From an uncultured Alistipes sp. (GTDB lineage: Bacteria; Bacteroidota; Bacteroidia; Bacteroidales; Rikenellaceae), in the NCBI GenBank assembly GCA_944323075.1, contig CALURC010000012.1, forward strand, positions 1 through 64,000: 64,000 nt of DNA, written 5' to 3'. This document shows, piece after piece, positions 25,840 through 35,067 of the stretch (the stretch's first letter is position 1; each line of letters begins with the position of its first letter). A program made the position numbers and the translations under genes. The notes under the pieces are model-generated. The model saw only the letters and a program-made list of their open reading frames with translations, made no database searches and was not told the DNA's origin.

Positions 25840-27768
25840 TTACAGTTCCGGAGGCGGAAGTAGTGCGTTCATGTGGTGTTCGGGCTCTTTGACCTGTTCG
25901 GGTTCTTCGGCGATCCAGACATAATGCACCGAAGTTCCGCGGTTGGAGTAGAGACCGCACGGGATGGCCGTAATTTTTCGGCTGATCCACCTCCCGTCCC
26001 AGTCTAAAACCCTACCGGAGGCTTCGATCTGTACGATACCGCCGAGGATGTCGCTTCTGACGCTTTTCAACGGGGCTTTTACAGGAAGGAGCAGGTTGCA
26101 TACTGTTCCGAAATTGTCGATACCTTCGAAGGTGTAGACCAGCGGACCGCGTCGCAGGGCGACCAATCCGTCATATCCGGAGAAGGGTTCGGGCATATAG
26201 GCCCGGCGGGCTTCCATCGGGAATTCGATTTCGATCCGGTCGCCTGATTTCCATGTCCGCTCCAACAGGGCGTATCCCCGGTCGATCGGAGCCTCGACGC
26301 TCTTCCCGTTGATCCGTATCGTGTGGCTTTCGGTCCATTCCGGAATCCGGATGAAGATTCCGAATGTACCCTCTTCATTTGGATCGATTTCTACGGCGAT
26401 TTTTCCTTCCCATGGGTATTCAGTCTGTTGGGTTACGGAGACACCTTTCCCGAAAGGAATGTGCGCTTTGCTGTCGACGAACAGGTTGAGGTATATGCCC
26501 TCATCGGAGATGGAATAGACGTAGCTTGGAATACGGGCATAGTGGCTGAGAACATTTCCCGGACAGCAGGGACAGGCGGCCCAGCTGCGTTGATCGGGAG
26601 TCGTACGGTTGACATGGTTACAATAGAACATTCCCTGCCCATTAAAGGCCATTGCCGAGAGGAAGGTGTTGTAGACGATCTTTTCGAACTGATCCATGTA
26701 GGAGGCATCCGCATAAAGACGGTTCAGGCGGTGGGCCCACACTGAATTGGCAATAGCGCAGCAACTCTCTCCATAACAATCTTCCGGAGCGATGTTGTAG
26801 GGTTCGCCGTACCCCTCGTTTCCGGCGTGGATGGCTCCGGTGGCTCCGGTGATGTACATGTGCCGTTCGGTCATGTCCTTCCAGATCGAATCTATGGCGA
26901 TCCGGTAGCCCTCATCGCCGGTCGCTCCGACTACGTCAGTTGCACCGATATAGAGGTAGGCTCCCCGTACGCCGTGTCCAGAAACCAGCCGCTGTTCGAT
27001 GAACGGAAGGTGATCCTGTGCATACTCTCCATACGAATCCCGTGTGGTGTGGTCACCGCGTTCGTCGATGAAGAAGCGGGCCAGATCGAGAAACCGCTTG
27101 TCGCCTGTCGCTTCGTAGTAGCGGGTGAAGGCCCGTTCGATCTCCTCATGTCCCGGGACGTCGTGCCGCTTGTCTGGCCCGAAGATCGAGAAGACCTGAT
27201 CCGTAGCGCGCAGGGCCGCCTCGAGAATTTTTGTTTTTCCGGTAGCTTCGGCGTAGGAGAGAGCTGCTTCGAGCAGGTGTCCGACGCCGTAAAGCTCATG
27301 TGAATGTTGCAGGTTGTTCCAGCGGCCCTTGGCGATGTGTCCGAAAACCTGATAGTCCCCGAGGCAGATGCCTGTAAAATATCCGGATTTGTCTTGGCTG
27401 AGTACCCAGTGGTCGATACAGCGGTCCATATAGGCCTCCATGTCGGGGTCCTCGTTGTATTTCAGGTATTCGCCGGCGGCTTCGAGCACCTTGATCGATT
27501 CGAATGTGGTGACGGGTTCGACTTTGACGGTATCACGGCGTTGCGATTCCCGAAAAGTCCTGTACCCTCCGTTGTTCGGATCGAAATGGAGCGTGACCCA
27601 GTCGAAACCTTCGTGAAAGGCGGTCTCGATGCGGGGTTTCCAAAAGGAGTCGGTGAGGGTTACGTTTGCAGCAGGAACCGGGGTTAGTTTGTAATGGGGC
27701 ATTCTCTTTTGCCCCTGTCCGTGTAGGGCTATGCCGGATAACAGAAGTAGAGCGAATAGTTTTTTCAT
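25840..27768 (-). CDS. GH127-family beta-L-arabinofuranosidase-like protein
   Basis: 642 residues, usual for GH127 (formerly DUF1680). An N-terminal signal peptide (KKLFALLLLSGIALHGQGQ) implies periplasmic location. The all-alpha toroid carries the catalytic signatures: ESCCAIANSVWAHRL (Glu near 334) and WAACPCCPGNVLSHYARI (about 395-410), where the Cys of the CxxCC-like motif acts as nucleophile and zinc ligand in HypBA1. Family members release L-arabinofuranose from plant glycans or glycoproteins. It is first of a set with the DNA glycosylase and GH71/99-like enzyme, and 78 bases from ispH. Specificity is not proven. Confidence 0.88.
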   Translation of the reverse strand: MKKLFALLLLSGIALHGQGQKRMPHYKLTPVPAANVTLTDSFWKPRIETAFHEGFDWVTLHFDPNNGGYRTFRESQRRDTVKVEPVTTFESIKVLEAAGEYLKYNEDPDMEAYMDRCIDHWVLSQDKSGYFTGICLGDYQVFGHIAKGRWNNLQHSHELYGVGHLLEAALSYAEATGKTKILEAALRATDQVFSIFGPDKRHDVPGHEEIERAFTRYYEATGDKRFLDLARFFIDERGDHTTRDSYGEYAQDHLPFIEQRLVSGHGVRGAYLYIGATDVVGATGDEGYRIAIDSIWKDMTERHMYITGATGAIHAGNEGYGEPYNIAPEDCYGESCCAIANSVWAHRLNRLYADASYMDQFEKIVYNTFLSAMAFNGQGMFYCNHVNRTTPDQRSWAACPCCPGNVLSHYARIPSYVYSISDEGIYLNLFVDSKAHIPFGKGVSVTQQTEYPWEGKIAVEIDPNEEGTFGIFIRIPEWTESHTIRINGKSVEAPIDRGYALLERTWKSGDRIEIEFPMEARRAYMPEPFSGYDGLVALRRGPLVYTFEGIDNFGTVCNLLLPVKAPLKSVRSDILGGIVQIEASGRVLDWDGRWISRKITAIPCGLYSNRGTSVHYVWIAEEPEQVKEPEHHMNALLPPPEL

Positions 27769-27846
27769 ACGACAAGGTGGTTAAGAGGTTACTTGTCGAT
27801 AAAGGTAGTAAAAAAAACGGAATCGCGCTGGTTCCTGTCGATGCTT

Positions 27847-28710
27847 TTATCCGACCATTTTTCGAATGGCATCAGCGACGCGCTGCATCAGCCATTTCGG
27901 GGTGGAGGTGGCGCCGCAGATTCCTACCGAGCGGCATCCGTCGAACCACTCTTTGCGGAGTTCGGACTCATCCTCGATGTTGTAGCAGCGGGGATTGGCC
28001 TCTTGGCAGATATGGAACAGGACTTTGCCGTTGGAGCTCTTTTTGCCGCAAACGAAGATGACCGAGTCGAAACGGCTGGCGAACTCTTTCAGATGGGGGT
28101 TGCGGTTCGATACCTGCCGGCAAATCGTGTCATTCACTACCACTTGTTTCTTGTCGTGGGCCCGATCCAGAATGATCGCTTTGATCTGTTCGAACAGGGC
28201 CAGACTCTGTGTGGTTTGCGACAGCAGGTAGATCGGACGTGTAAAGTCGATGTGTTCGAGGTCGTCAATGGTCTCAATGACGATGGCATCTTCGTTCACT
28301 TCTCCGGTCAGACCGACCACTTCGGCATGTCCCCGTTTGCCGAGAATCACTACTTGGCCGTTACAGCGAGCCATCTGTTCGTGTGCCTTTTTGACCAGAC
28401 CGTGCAGATGAGAGACGACCGGACAAGTCGCATCGATCAGCCGGATGCCGTGCTCCTTGGCAAGACAATAGGTCGAAGGGGGTTCCCCGTGGGCCCGGAT
28501 CAAAACGGTTTGTCCTTCGAGGCTTGGGAATTGTGCATGAGAGGTGGTCTGCAAGCCGAGTTGCTCGAGGCGTTGTACTTCGATGCGGTTGTGAACGATG
28601 TCCCCCAATGAGTAAACTTTACCCAATTCGGCGAGTGATTTTTCTGCGGTGGATATGGCCTTGACCACTCCGAAGCAGAAACCCGATTTGTCGTCAATTT
28701 CGATCAGCAT
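27847..28710 (-). CDS. ispH: 4-hydroxy-3-methylbut-2-enyl diphosphate reductase
   Basis: 287 residues, standard length for IspH/LytB, the last enzyme of the non-mevalonate isoprenoid pathway. Three conserved cysteines that hold its iron-sulfur cluster are visible: SGFCFGVVKAI (Cys12), DATCPVVSHLHG (near 96) and NDTICRQVSNRN (near 197). HxG residues in AHGEPPSTY and the Glu in EVNEDAI lie in the expected order. It is cytoplasmic. It overlaps the cmk stop by 7 bases, so it belongs to the lysE-cmk-ispH operon. Confidence 0.96.
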   Translation of the reverse strand: MLIEIDDKSGFCFGVVKAISTAEKSLAELGKVYSLGDIVHNRIEVQRLEQLGLQTTSHAQFPSLEGQTVLIRAHGEPPSTYCLAKEHGIRLIDATCPVVSHLHGLVKKAHEQMARCNGQVVILGKRGHAEVVGLTGEVNEDAIVIETIDDLEHIDFTRPIYLLSQTTQSLALFEQIKAIILDRAHDKKQVVVNDTICRQVSNRNPHLKEFASRFDSVIFVCGKKSSNGKVLFHICQEANPRCYNIEDESELRKEWFDGCRSVGICGATSTPKWLMQRVADAIRKMVG

Positions 28711-29414
28711 GAGGTTTCGGTGAGTTTATCGATTCGTTCCATGACCCAATCCATCTGTTGTGCTACGGTCATGTGGCTGTTGTCGAGAACAACTGCATCG
28801 GGGGCCTGTACCAAGGGACTGATTGCCCGCGTCTGATCGGCATGGTCGCGCTCGCGGATGTTGCGCTCGATCTCTTCCAAAGAGACCTTTTCTCCCTTAC
28901 CCAATAACTCCTGGTAGCGTCTTTCGGCGCGGATGTGCGGATCGGCCGTCATGAAGATTTTCAGCTCGGCATCTGGGAAAACGACCGTTCCGATGTCACG
29001 TCCGTCCATGACAATTCCCTTTTGCTTACCCATCTCTTGTTGCATGTGTACGAGCCGGTTTCTTACTGCTGCGATCTGGCTTACTCGGCTGACATATTCG
29101 CTTACATCGATGCGTCGGATGCGCTCTTCGACGTTTACGCCGTTCAGGTAGATGTCGCTTGCCCCCCGTTGTTCGTTGAACGAGAAGGAGATCTGGATTC
29201 GGAGAAGCAGTGTTTCGAGTTGTGCGGCGTCGACCGTTCCGTCGTGGATCGCTCCGTGTTCGATTCCATAGAGGGTTACGGCACGGTACATGGCACCTGT
29301 GTCGATGAATACATAGCCGATCCGTGCGGCGATTTCTTTAGCGAAGGTGCTTTTGCCACAGGACGAGAAGCCATCAATGGCTATAACGATTTTGCGTTTA
29401 GTAGGGAAAGACAT
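28704..29414 (-). CDS. cmk: Cytidylate kinase
   Basis: 236 residues, near the family norm. It phosphorylates CMP/dCMP with ATP. The P-loop is IAIDGFSSCGKST (residues 12-24), followed by the CMP-binding DTGAMYRAVTL and the MDGRDIGTVVFPDAELKIF block. The lid carries the arginines in RYQELLGKGEKVSLEEIERNI. It is translationally coupled on both sides: it overlaps the LysE-family stop by 17 bases and the ispH start by 7. Confidence 0.96.
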   Translation of the reverse strand: MSFPTKRKIVIAIDGFSSCGKSTFAKEIAARIGYVFIDTGAMYRAVTLYGIEHGAIHDGTVDAAQLETLLLRIQISFSFNEQRGASDIYLNGVNVEERIRRIDVSEYVSRVSQIAAVRNRLVHMQQEMGKQKGIVMDGRDIGTVVFPDAELKIFMTADPHIRAERRYQELLGKGEKVSLEEIERNIRERDHADQTRAISPLVQAPDAVVLDNSHMTVAQQMDWVMERIDKLTETSC

Positions 29415-30063
29415 TGTGAACGGGCATATGAATGAATATAGATAAAATTGCGGCAGCTCCGAGAATGACGATCAGACTCCCCGAAATACGGTTCATCCAG
29501 AACAGGTGTCGGGGACGGAACTTGCCTCTTAAAAGACTGATGCAGAACGTAAGGGTAGACCACCAGAGTGAAGTGCCGCACAGTACGCCGGTCAGCATGA
29601 GTAGTCCGTTGGCATAGGGAATACCTTCGCGGTTTATACCCAAGGCGGCGAACAGGGCGACAAAGACCAATATGTATGCCGGATTGGCCAGTGTGACGAA
29701 AAAAACCGAAAGATAGTCGCTCCAGAGATTGTTTCCTTTTCCGGCACGGTTTTTCCGAATCTGTACGACCGGATTTTTCAGCAGAATAGTCATGCCGACT
29801 ATGATGACGAGGATTCCGCCCAACACTTTGATGACCGCCATGTAGCTTTCGATAAACGACAGAACGAAGGTCAGCGAGAAGAGGGCGATGGTGGCAAAAA
29901 GTGTATCGGCTGAAGCGGCTCCGAGTCCTGAAACGAAACCGGATTTGTGGCTTTTGCACAGGGTCCGTTGGATACACAGCACGCCGATTGGCCCCAAAGG
30001 TATGGAGGCCAACAGTCCGATGACGATTCCTTTTAAAAAGACAGCGAAATCCATGTTTGACAA
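29398..30063 (-). CDS. LysE/RhtB-family amino-acid exporter
   Basis: 221 residues with about six hydrophobic segments, as expected for LysE/RhtB transporters. The diagnostic N-terminal helix reads GIVIGLLASIPLGPIGVLCI, followed by GFVSGLGAASADTLFA and a proline/glycine-rich helix. It sits in the inner membrane and probably exports an amino acid or related small molecule; which one cannot be told. It is the first gene of the minus-strand unit with cmk and ispH, with a TACTTTTG box at 30110-30117, and divergent from lnt. Confidence 0.88.
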   Translation of the reverse strand: MSNMDFAVFLKGIVIGLLASIPLGPIGVLCIQRTLCKSHKSGFVSGLGAASADTLFATIALFSLTFVLSFIESYMAVIKVLGGILVIIVGMTILLKNPVVQIRKNRAGKGNNLWSDYLSVFFVTLANPAYILVFVALFAALGINREGIPYANGLLMLTGVLCGTSLWWSTLTFCISLLRGKFRPRHLFWMNRISGSLIVILGAAAILSIFIHMPVHNVFPY

Positions 30064-30109
30064 CGATTTGCGGCGGAGGAGCGTCCCGCCTCTGTCTAAA
30101 ACAGCCGTA

Positions 30110-30144
30110 CAAAAGTAATAAAAAGTAATAAATCTTTATCTTTG
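30110..30144. promoter_or_regulatory. Divergent -7 boxes for lysE-cmk-ispH and lnt-folC
   Basis: TACTTTTG on minus (30117-30110), 47 bases before the LysE-family ATG, and TATCTTTG on plus (30137-30144), 20 bases before lnt ATG 30164. Only the -7 parts match well. Confidence 0.5.
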
Positions 30145-30163
30145 CGGAAATCAACCGGTGAAA

Positions 30164-31744
30164 ATGAAAAGACGGATATTATGTGTTGCGCTTAGTGTCG
30201 TGTTGCTGTCGTTGCCGTGGTTAGGCGGATCGGCGTTGACGCTGTTTGTGGCGTTCGTCCCGTTGTTGTGGGTGCAGAACGATCTTGCAGGAGCCGTAAA
30301 CCGCAAGGGTCGTCCTCGGAAATTCTGGCCTTATACGGTCGCTACTTTTGCACTGTGGTGGTTGGCGACGGTGTGGTGGGTCGGTTTTGCGGCTGTCATC
30401 GGAGTCGTGGCGGCGACCTTGGTGGGAACGGTGCTGATGTCCGCTGCCTTTTTGGTCTATCATGCCGTTTGGCGCAGGGCGAAACGTCCGTTGGCCTACA
30501 CGGTTCTGGTAACGGCGTGGTTGGCCTATGAGTATATCTATCTGCACAACGATCAGATTTCATTCCCTTGGCTGGTGATCGGAAACGGTTTTGCGCAGGA
30601 TGTGCGGTTGGTCCAATGGTACGAATATACCGGAGCGTTGGGCGGATCGCTGTGGGTGCTGGTGGTCAACCTGCTGGTGTTCGAAGCCTCGAAACGGTGG
30701 CGTGAATGGCGGTCCTGGATTGCTCCTGCAACGGCTATCGTATTGCCGGCCGTGTTGTCATGGATCATTTATGTAACTTATAAAGAACCTACGGAAAAAA
30801 TTGAAATTTCGGTGGTACAGCCCAATGTCGATCCCTATCATGCAAAATTTCGGGTGAGTCAGTACAGACAGTTGACCCTTTTGCTCGATCTGATGCGGGA
30901 GTCGCCCCGTTCTGCACAAGTGATTGTTGCCCCTGAAACGGCGGTAGATGAGTATTGCTGGGAGGAGTATCTGAATGAACTGGAATCGATGAACCGGATT
31001 CGGGATTTTGTGCGGGATGGGCGAGAAGGGACCATGGTCGTGACCGGAGCAATGACATACGTTCCGTATGAGTCAGAAGAGGAGGCTCCGTTTACGGCAA
31101 GGATGCGGGGCGGACAGTGGCTCGACCGATACAACAGCGCGTTGGGTATCGATACGTCGCGGCATATTCGGGTTCACCACAAGGCAAAACTGGTGATCGG
31201 AGCCGAAATGACCCCGTACTATCAGTTCCTGAAAAATGTGAAATTTCTTACCGTCGATTTGGGCGGAGTCTCCGGACAGTTGGGGTATGGCGATGTGCGT
31301 CAGGTTTTTACAACGCTTTCTGGAGTCCGCGTCGGGCCGGCGATCTGTTATGAGGCGATTTACGGCGAATATTATACGGAGTTCGTTCGGAATGGGGCCG
31401 AAGTGATGTGTGTCATCTCCAACGACGGATGGTGGCGCGATACACCCGGTTACCGTTACCTGTTTGCCTATTCGCGGTTGCGTGCGGTCGAGACGCGGCG
31501 CAGCATCGCCCGCAGTGCCAATACCGGAATATCGGGATTTATTGACCAGCGGGGAGATGCGAGCGGCAAATTGGGGTGGGACGTACGGAATGTGTCGACC
31601 CGGTCGCTTGCGACGAACGACCGTATGACCTTTTATACACGATACGGTGACCTGATCGGACGTATCGGGTGTTATGTATTCATATTGAGTATGCTCTATT
31701 TTATGGCTTACCGGATCAAACGGCGCAGCCATATCGTAGATTGA
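30164..31744 (+). CDS. lnt: Apolipoprotein N-acyltransferase
   Basis: 526 residues from ATG 30164; a GTG two codons earlier (30158) is the alternative. N-terminal hydrophobic segments (about 1-200) are followed by a nitrilase-like periplasmic domain with the catalytic Glu in VAPETAVDEY (near 257), Lys in VHHKAKLVIGAEM (near 339) and Cys in GPAICYEAIYGEYY (near 395). It adds the third acyl chain to lipoproteins in the inner membrane, which fits a genome with many lipoproteins. It sits 20 bases upstream of folC with which it is probably cotranscribed. Confidence 0.94.
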   Translation: MKRRILCVALSVVLLSLPWLGGSALTLFVAFVPLLWVQNDLAGAVNRKGRPRKFWPYTVATFALWWLATVWWVGFAAVIGVVAATLVGTVLMSAAFLVYHAVWRRAKRPLAYTVLVTAWLAYEYIYLHNDQISFPWLVIGNGFAQDVRLVQWYEYTGALGGSLWVLVVNLLVFEASKRWREWRSWIAPATAIVLPAVLSWIIYVTYKEPTEKIEISVVQPNVDPYHAKFRVSQYRQLTLLLDLMRESPRSAQVIVAPETAVDEYCWEEYLNELESMNRIRDFVRDGREGTMVVTGAMTYVPYESEEEAPFTARMRGGQWLDRYNSALGIDTSRHIRVHHKAKLVIGAEMTPYYQFLKNVKFLTVDLGGVSGQLGYGDVRQVFTTLSGVRVGPAICYEAIYGEYYTEFVRNGAEVMCVISNDGWWRDTPGYRYLFAYSRLRAVETRRSIARSANTGISGFIDQRGDASGKLGWDVRNVSTRSLATNDRMTFYTRYGDLIGRIGCYVFILSMLYFMAYRIKRRSHIVD

Positions 31745-31764
31745 TTTTTAATCAGAAAAGAGAG

Positions 31765-33054
31765 ATGACTTATCAGGAGACGCTCGACTTTTTGTTTCAC
31801 TCGCTTCCGGTTTTTCAGCACGTCGGAGGCAGTGCCTACAAAGCCGGTTTCGAGCGGATAAACGCATTGGAGACGGTGCTGGGCAATCCGCACCGGAAGA
31901 TCAAGTCGGTCCATGTGGCGGGAACCAACGGGAAGGGGTCCGTGTCGCATATGATCGCTTCGTCGTTGATAACAGCCGGATACAGAACGGGGCTCTTTAC
32001 GTCGCCCCATTTGAAGGATTTTCGCGAACGGATCCGGATCGACGGAAAGGAGATCAGCGAGGAGGAAGTTGTCGAATTCGTAGAACGGAATCGCGAGGCG
32101 ATCGACCGGATCCAACCTTCGTTCTTTGAGATTACAACAGCCATTGCGTTCGACTGTTTTGCCCGACACGGTGTGGAGATTGCGGTGATCGAGGTGGGCA
32201 TGGGAGGCCGGCTCGATTCGACGAATATTATCCGTCCGATGGTGAGTGTGATTACCAATATCGGGTACGATCACATGCAGTTTCTCGGCGATACGTTGGA
32301 AAAAATTGCCGGGGAGAAGGCGGGGATCATCAAGTCCGATACCCCTGTCGTTATCGGAGAGACCCAACCCGAGACGGCGGCGGTCTTCATCGAGAAGGCA
32401 CGTTCGGAGTGGGCCCCGATTCGGTTTGCCGATCAAATGTATCGGGTAATAGAGAGCGAAACTGTTGGCATGAGCCGTCGGTTTGAAATAGAAAAGCTAA
32501 CGACCGGCGAGAGCTTTACCCTCGAGAGCGATTTGCAGGGAATCTATCAGCGGAAAAATGTCTTGACGGCCCTTACCGCATTGGATATGTTGAACGAAAG
32601 CGGAGTGTGCACCGTTTCGCCGGATCAGATTCGTCGGGGTATCGCCTCTGCAGCCCGTATTTCCGGACTGAAAGGACGCTGGCAGCGTCTCGGCGAACGG
32701 CCGTTGACCGTTTGCGACACGGGACACAACGAGGCGGGACTTACCGAAGTGACGGCCCAATTGGTCCAACAGTGCTATGATCGGCTCTACATGGTGCTCG
32801 GTTTTGTAGCGGACAAAGATCTGGATCGAGTCTTTCCTCTGCTGCCTCGGGATGCGTATTATATCTTTACCAAAGCGTCGATTCCCCGTGCGCTGGACGA
32901 GCAGGAGTTGGCCCGAAGGGCCGCAGTGTATGGTTTACGGGGAGAATGTGTTTCGAGTGTGCCCGAAGCGTTAGCTCTAGCTCGGACGAAGGCTTCGCCG
33001 GATGATATGATTTTCGTGGGGGGAAGTACTTTTGTCGTGGCGGAGATCATTTAA
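31765..33054 (+). CDS. folC: Bifunctional folylpolyglutamate/dihydrofolate synthase
   Basis: 429 residues from ATG 31765. The open frame extends farther upstream inside lnt, but MTYQETLDFLFHSLPVFQ is the usual family start. The P-loop is HVAGTNGKGSVSHMIASSL (about 45-65). The Mur-ligase-type middle domain has EVGMGGRLDSTN and NIGYDHMQFLGDTLEKIA, and the C-terminal ligase domain DTGHNEAGL. It adds glutamate to folates in the cytoplasm. It is followed by a strong bidirectional terminator. Confidence 0.95.
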   Translation: MTYQETLDFLFHSLPVFQHVGGSAYKAGFERINALETVLGNPHRKIKSVHVAGTNGKGSVSHMIASSLITAGYRTGLFTSPHLKDFRERIRIDGKEISEEEVVEFVERNREAIDRIQPSFFEITTAIAFDCFARHGVEIAVIEVGMGGRLDSTNIIRPMVSVITNIGYDHMQFLGDTLEKIAGEKAGIIKSDTPVVIGETQPETAAVFIEKARSEWAPIRFADQMYRVIESETVGMSRRFEIEKLTTGESFTLESDLQGIYQRKNVLTALTALDMLNESGVCTVSPDQIRRGIASAARISGLKGRWQRLGERPLTVCDTGHNEAGLTEVTAQLVQQCYDRLYMVLGFVADKDLDRVFPLLPRDAYYIFTKASIPRALDEQELARRAAVYGLRGECVSSVPEALALARTKASPDDMIFVGGSTFVVAEII

Positions 33055-33100
33055 TTCAAGGATTAGGGTTACTACCTATTAATCGAAGATCATAAACTAA

Positions 33101-33140
33101 AAAAGAGAGGCGAGCCGGGAATGCGGCTCGCCTCTCTTTT
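33101..33140. terminator. Strong bidirectional terminator
   Basis: A perfect 16-bp stem AAAAGAGAGGCGAGCC/GGCTCGCCTCTCTTTT with an 8-base loop, and T-runs on both strands. It separates folC from the convergent glycosidase operon. Confidence 0.9.
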
Positions 33141-33159
33141 GAGGTATTGCAGATCGGAG

Positions 33160-35058
33160 TTATTTCACCGTGTAGATGAAGTTGAACCGTGCACCCGGAG
33201 CCGCATCGCCACAGGTGTAGAAGAGCGAAGCGTTGAATACGCCTTCATCCTTGGGTTTCATGTTGTCCACCCATTTGAACTCGAAGTCGATCTTGTCACC
33301 GTCCAATCCAAGCAGTTCGCGCGGCATGCCGAACTCCATCTTGTTACCCTTGAGGGCGTAGGTGAAGTTTCCTGCCTCTTCCCATTCCCACTTGTTGCCT
33401 ACGTTTTTGGATACGGTTCCCGCACCGTTGGCTGGATTGACGTAGTTGATGATGTAGTCGTAACCTTCCCAGCCGGTACTCTTGTCGCGGTCGATGTCGA
33501 TCAGCAGCCACATCCAGTAATCGTCGTCCGTAGCAGTCATGGCTGATGCGGTCTCAACGTAGAAATAGATGCTGTCGGCGCTGCGGGCTACCTTTGCGTC
33601 TACAATGTCGTTTCGTCCGAGGCTGCTAGAGTAGAACAGATTGGCGTGTCCTTTGTGTGCGCGTTTCACGGCATTTCCTTTGTAATGTCTGAAATCGGGT
33701 AGTACATCGGCCCAATCGCTGAATGATCCGATCTTAATGCTCTTTTCTGCCGAGGCGTACACCCGTTGCGACATACCTTTGAATTTACGCACATTCTGGA
33801 TCAACTGATAGTAATACACATCGCCCAGATAGTTGCCCGATTCATCCCACCATTCGTTGTTCGGCTCGATGTCCCGGCTGTGTTCCGAGTCGTATTGATC
33901 AACAAAGGAGTAGGGGTACAGGTCATTCGGCCAATCCGTTGTGTTCCATTTCCCGGCGATGTATTCGTTCCATCCGGTGACGAACACCAGTTGAGGATCG
34001 AGTTCAAGAGCTCTTTCCCATTGTTCAGCAAAGTTGGCACCGTAAAGGTAGGAGTTTTCACGATTGTCCCAGCTCTTTGTTTTGCCCATATAGCTTCTGC
34101 CGAGCGTGCCGCTCCGGTTGAAGGCACTGGCGTGGTAATAGTTCGAAGCGCAAGTGTTTTGAGCAACACCGACCGTTACTTCTTCGTTCAGACCGTACAT
34201 GTTTTGCGGATAAACCTCTAACCAGCCCCATTGAGAGTTGTCGGAAGGACCGTTGATATAGTCCGGTTGTCCGGGACGGAAGGTGAAAAAGTTCTTCATG
34301 GCTTTATCCGCAGCGTTGTCCGTAGGGATATTATCGTATGCCATCAGGACGGGTTTCCCTTTCCAGTAGAACCACAAATCGGAATATTTGTTCGGTTTGT
34401 AGATGTCTTCATACAGATTCTTGATCATATTGTATGAAGCATCCGACGGACCGAAAGGCAAGATGAACGAAACTTTAGGAACATTAACACCGTCTTTTCT
34501 TGCTTGGTCCCATGTTTTCATAAGGGCTGTATATGAATCTTCCCAGAGGAAGGGAGCATTCGTACAGTCGAAGAATACAGCATCTACACCTGCGTCGGCC
34601 AGCATTTCAGCATGTTTACGGAGTACGTAAGGGTCAGTCGTACGATAATAACCGTAGAGCGGTTCGCCCCAGAAGTGTGTATTTGCTCCACCTCGATCCC
34701 ATGCCGGATGATCTGCGTTGTACAAGGCATCGGGATTCTCTCGGAGAATTTGTGTTACATTACCCACACTACCGTACGATACTTGTTGTGCGCAGTGCCA
34801 AGTCCAATAGAACACGGCCACGAATTTATTGGATTTTTTATTTCCGACATCTTCGTAATCGGGCAGGGAGCGTCCGAGCGGATCGGTAGCGGTCCACAGA
34901 TCACTGTTGACTTCACCTGTTGTTTCAATAGGGGGATTGGGATCTGTTCCTGGGTCTCCTCCATCTCCTGGATCTGTATCCGTATTTTCTTTTGAGCAGC
35001 TCATCAGTAAAGCTACTACCATTCCCATAAGGGAAAGCTTCAATAAAGATTTTTTCAT
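33160..35058 (-). CDS. GH71/99-like lipoprotein with CBM9-like C-terminal domain (paralogue 1)
   Basis: 632 residues. Lipobox LLMSC (Cys21) is followed by a Gly/Asp/Pro linker that should lift the enzyme off the membrane. The catalytic-type barrel (about 55-440) has ATDPLGRSLPDY, HFWGEPLYGYYRT, LADAGVDAVFFDCTN and VTGWNEYIAGKW (near 362), where the acid residue of the WNE motif is a likely catalytic residue, as in GH99. The last 180 residues (about 450-632) resemble a CBM9/DOMON-type beta-sandwich. It is last in the five-gene unit, 9 bases after paralogue 2. Exact activity is unknown. Confidence 0.8.
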   Translation of the reverse strand: MKKSLLKLSLMGMVVALLMSCSKENTDTDPGDGGDPGTDPNPPIETTGEVNSDLWTATDPLGRSLPDYEDVGNKKSNKFVAVFYWTWHCAQQVSYGSVGNVTQILRENPDALYNADHPAWDRGGANTHFWGEPLYGYYRTTDPYVLRKHAEMLADAGVDAVFFDCTNAPFLWEDSYTALMKTWDQARKDGVNVPKVSFILPFGPSDASYNMIKNLYEDIYKPNKYSDLWFYWKGKPVLMAYDNIPTDNAADKAMKNFFTFRPGQPDYINGPSDNSQWGWLEVYPQNMYGLNEEVTVGVAQNTCASNYYHASAFNRSGTLGRSYMGKTKSWDNRENSYLYGANFAEQWERALELDPQLVFVTGWNEYIAGKWNTTDWPNDLYPYSFVDQYDSEHSRDIEPNNEWWDESGNYLGDVYYYQLIQNVRKFKGMSQRVYASAEKSIKIGSFSDWADVLPDFRHYKGNAVKRAHKGHANLFYSSSLGRNDIVDAKVARSADSIYFYVETASAMTATDDDYWMWLLIDIDRDKSTGWEGYDYIINYVNPANGAGTVSKNVGNKWEWEEAGNFTYALKGNKMEFGMPRELLGLDGDKIDFEFKWVDNMKPKDEGVFNASLFYTCGDAAPGARFNFIYTVK

Positions 35059-35067
35059 GGTCTATTA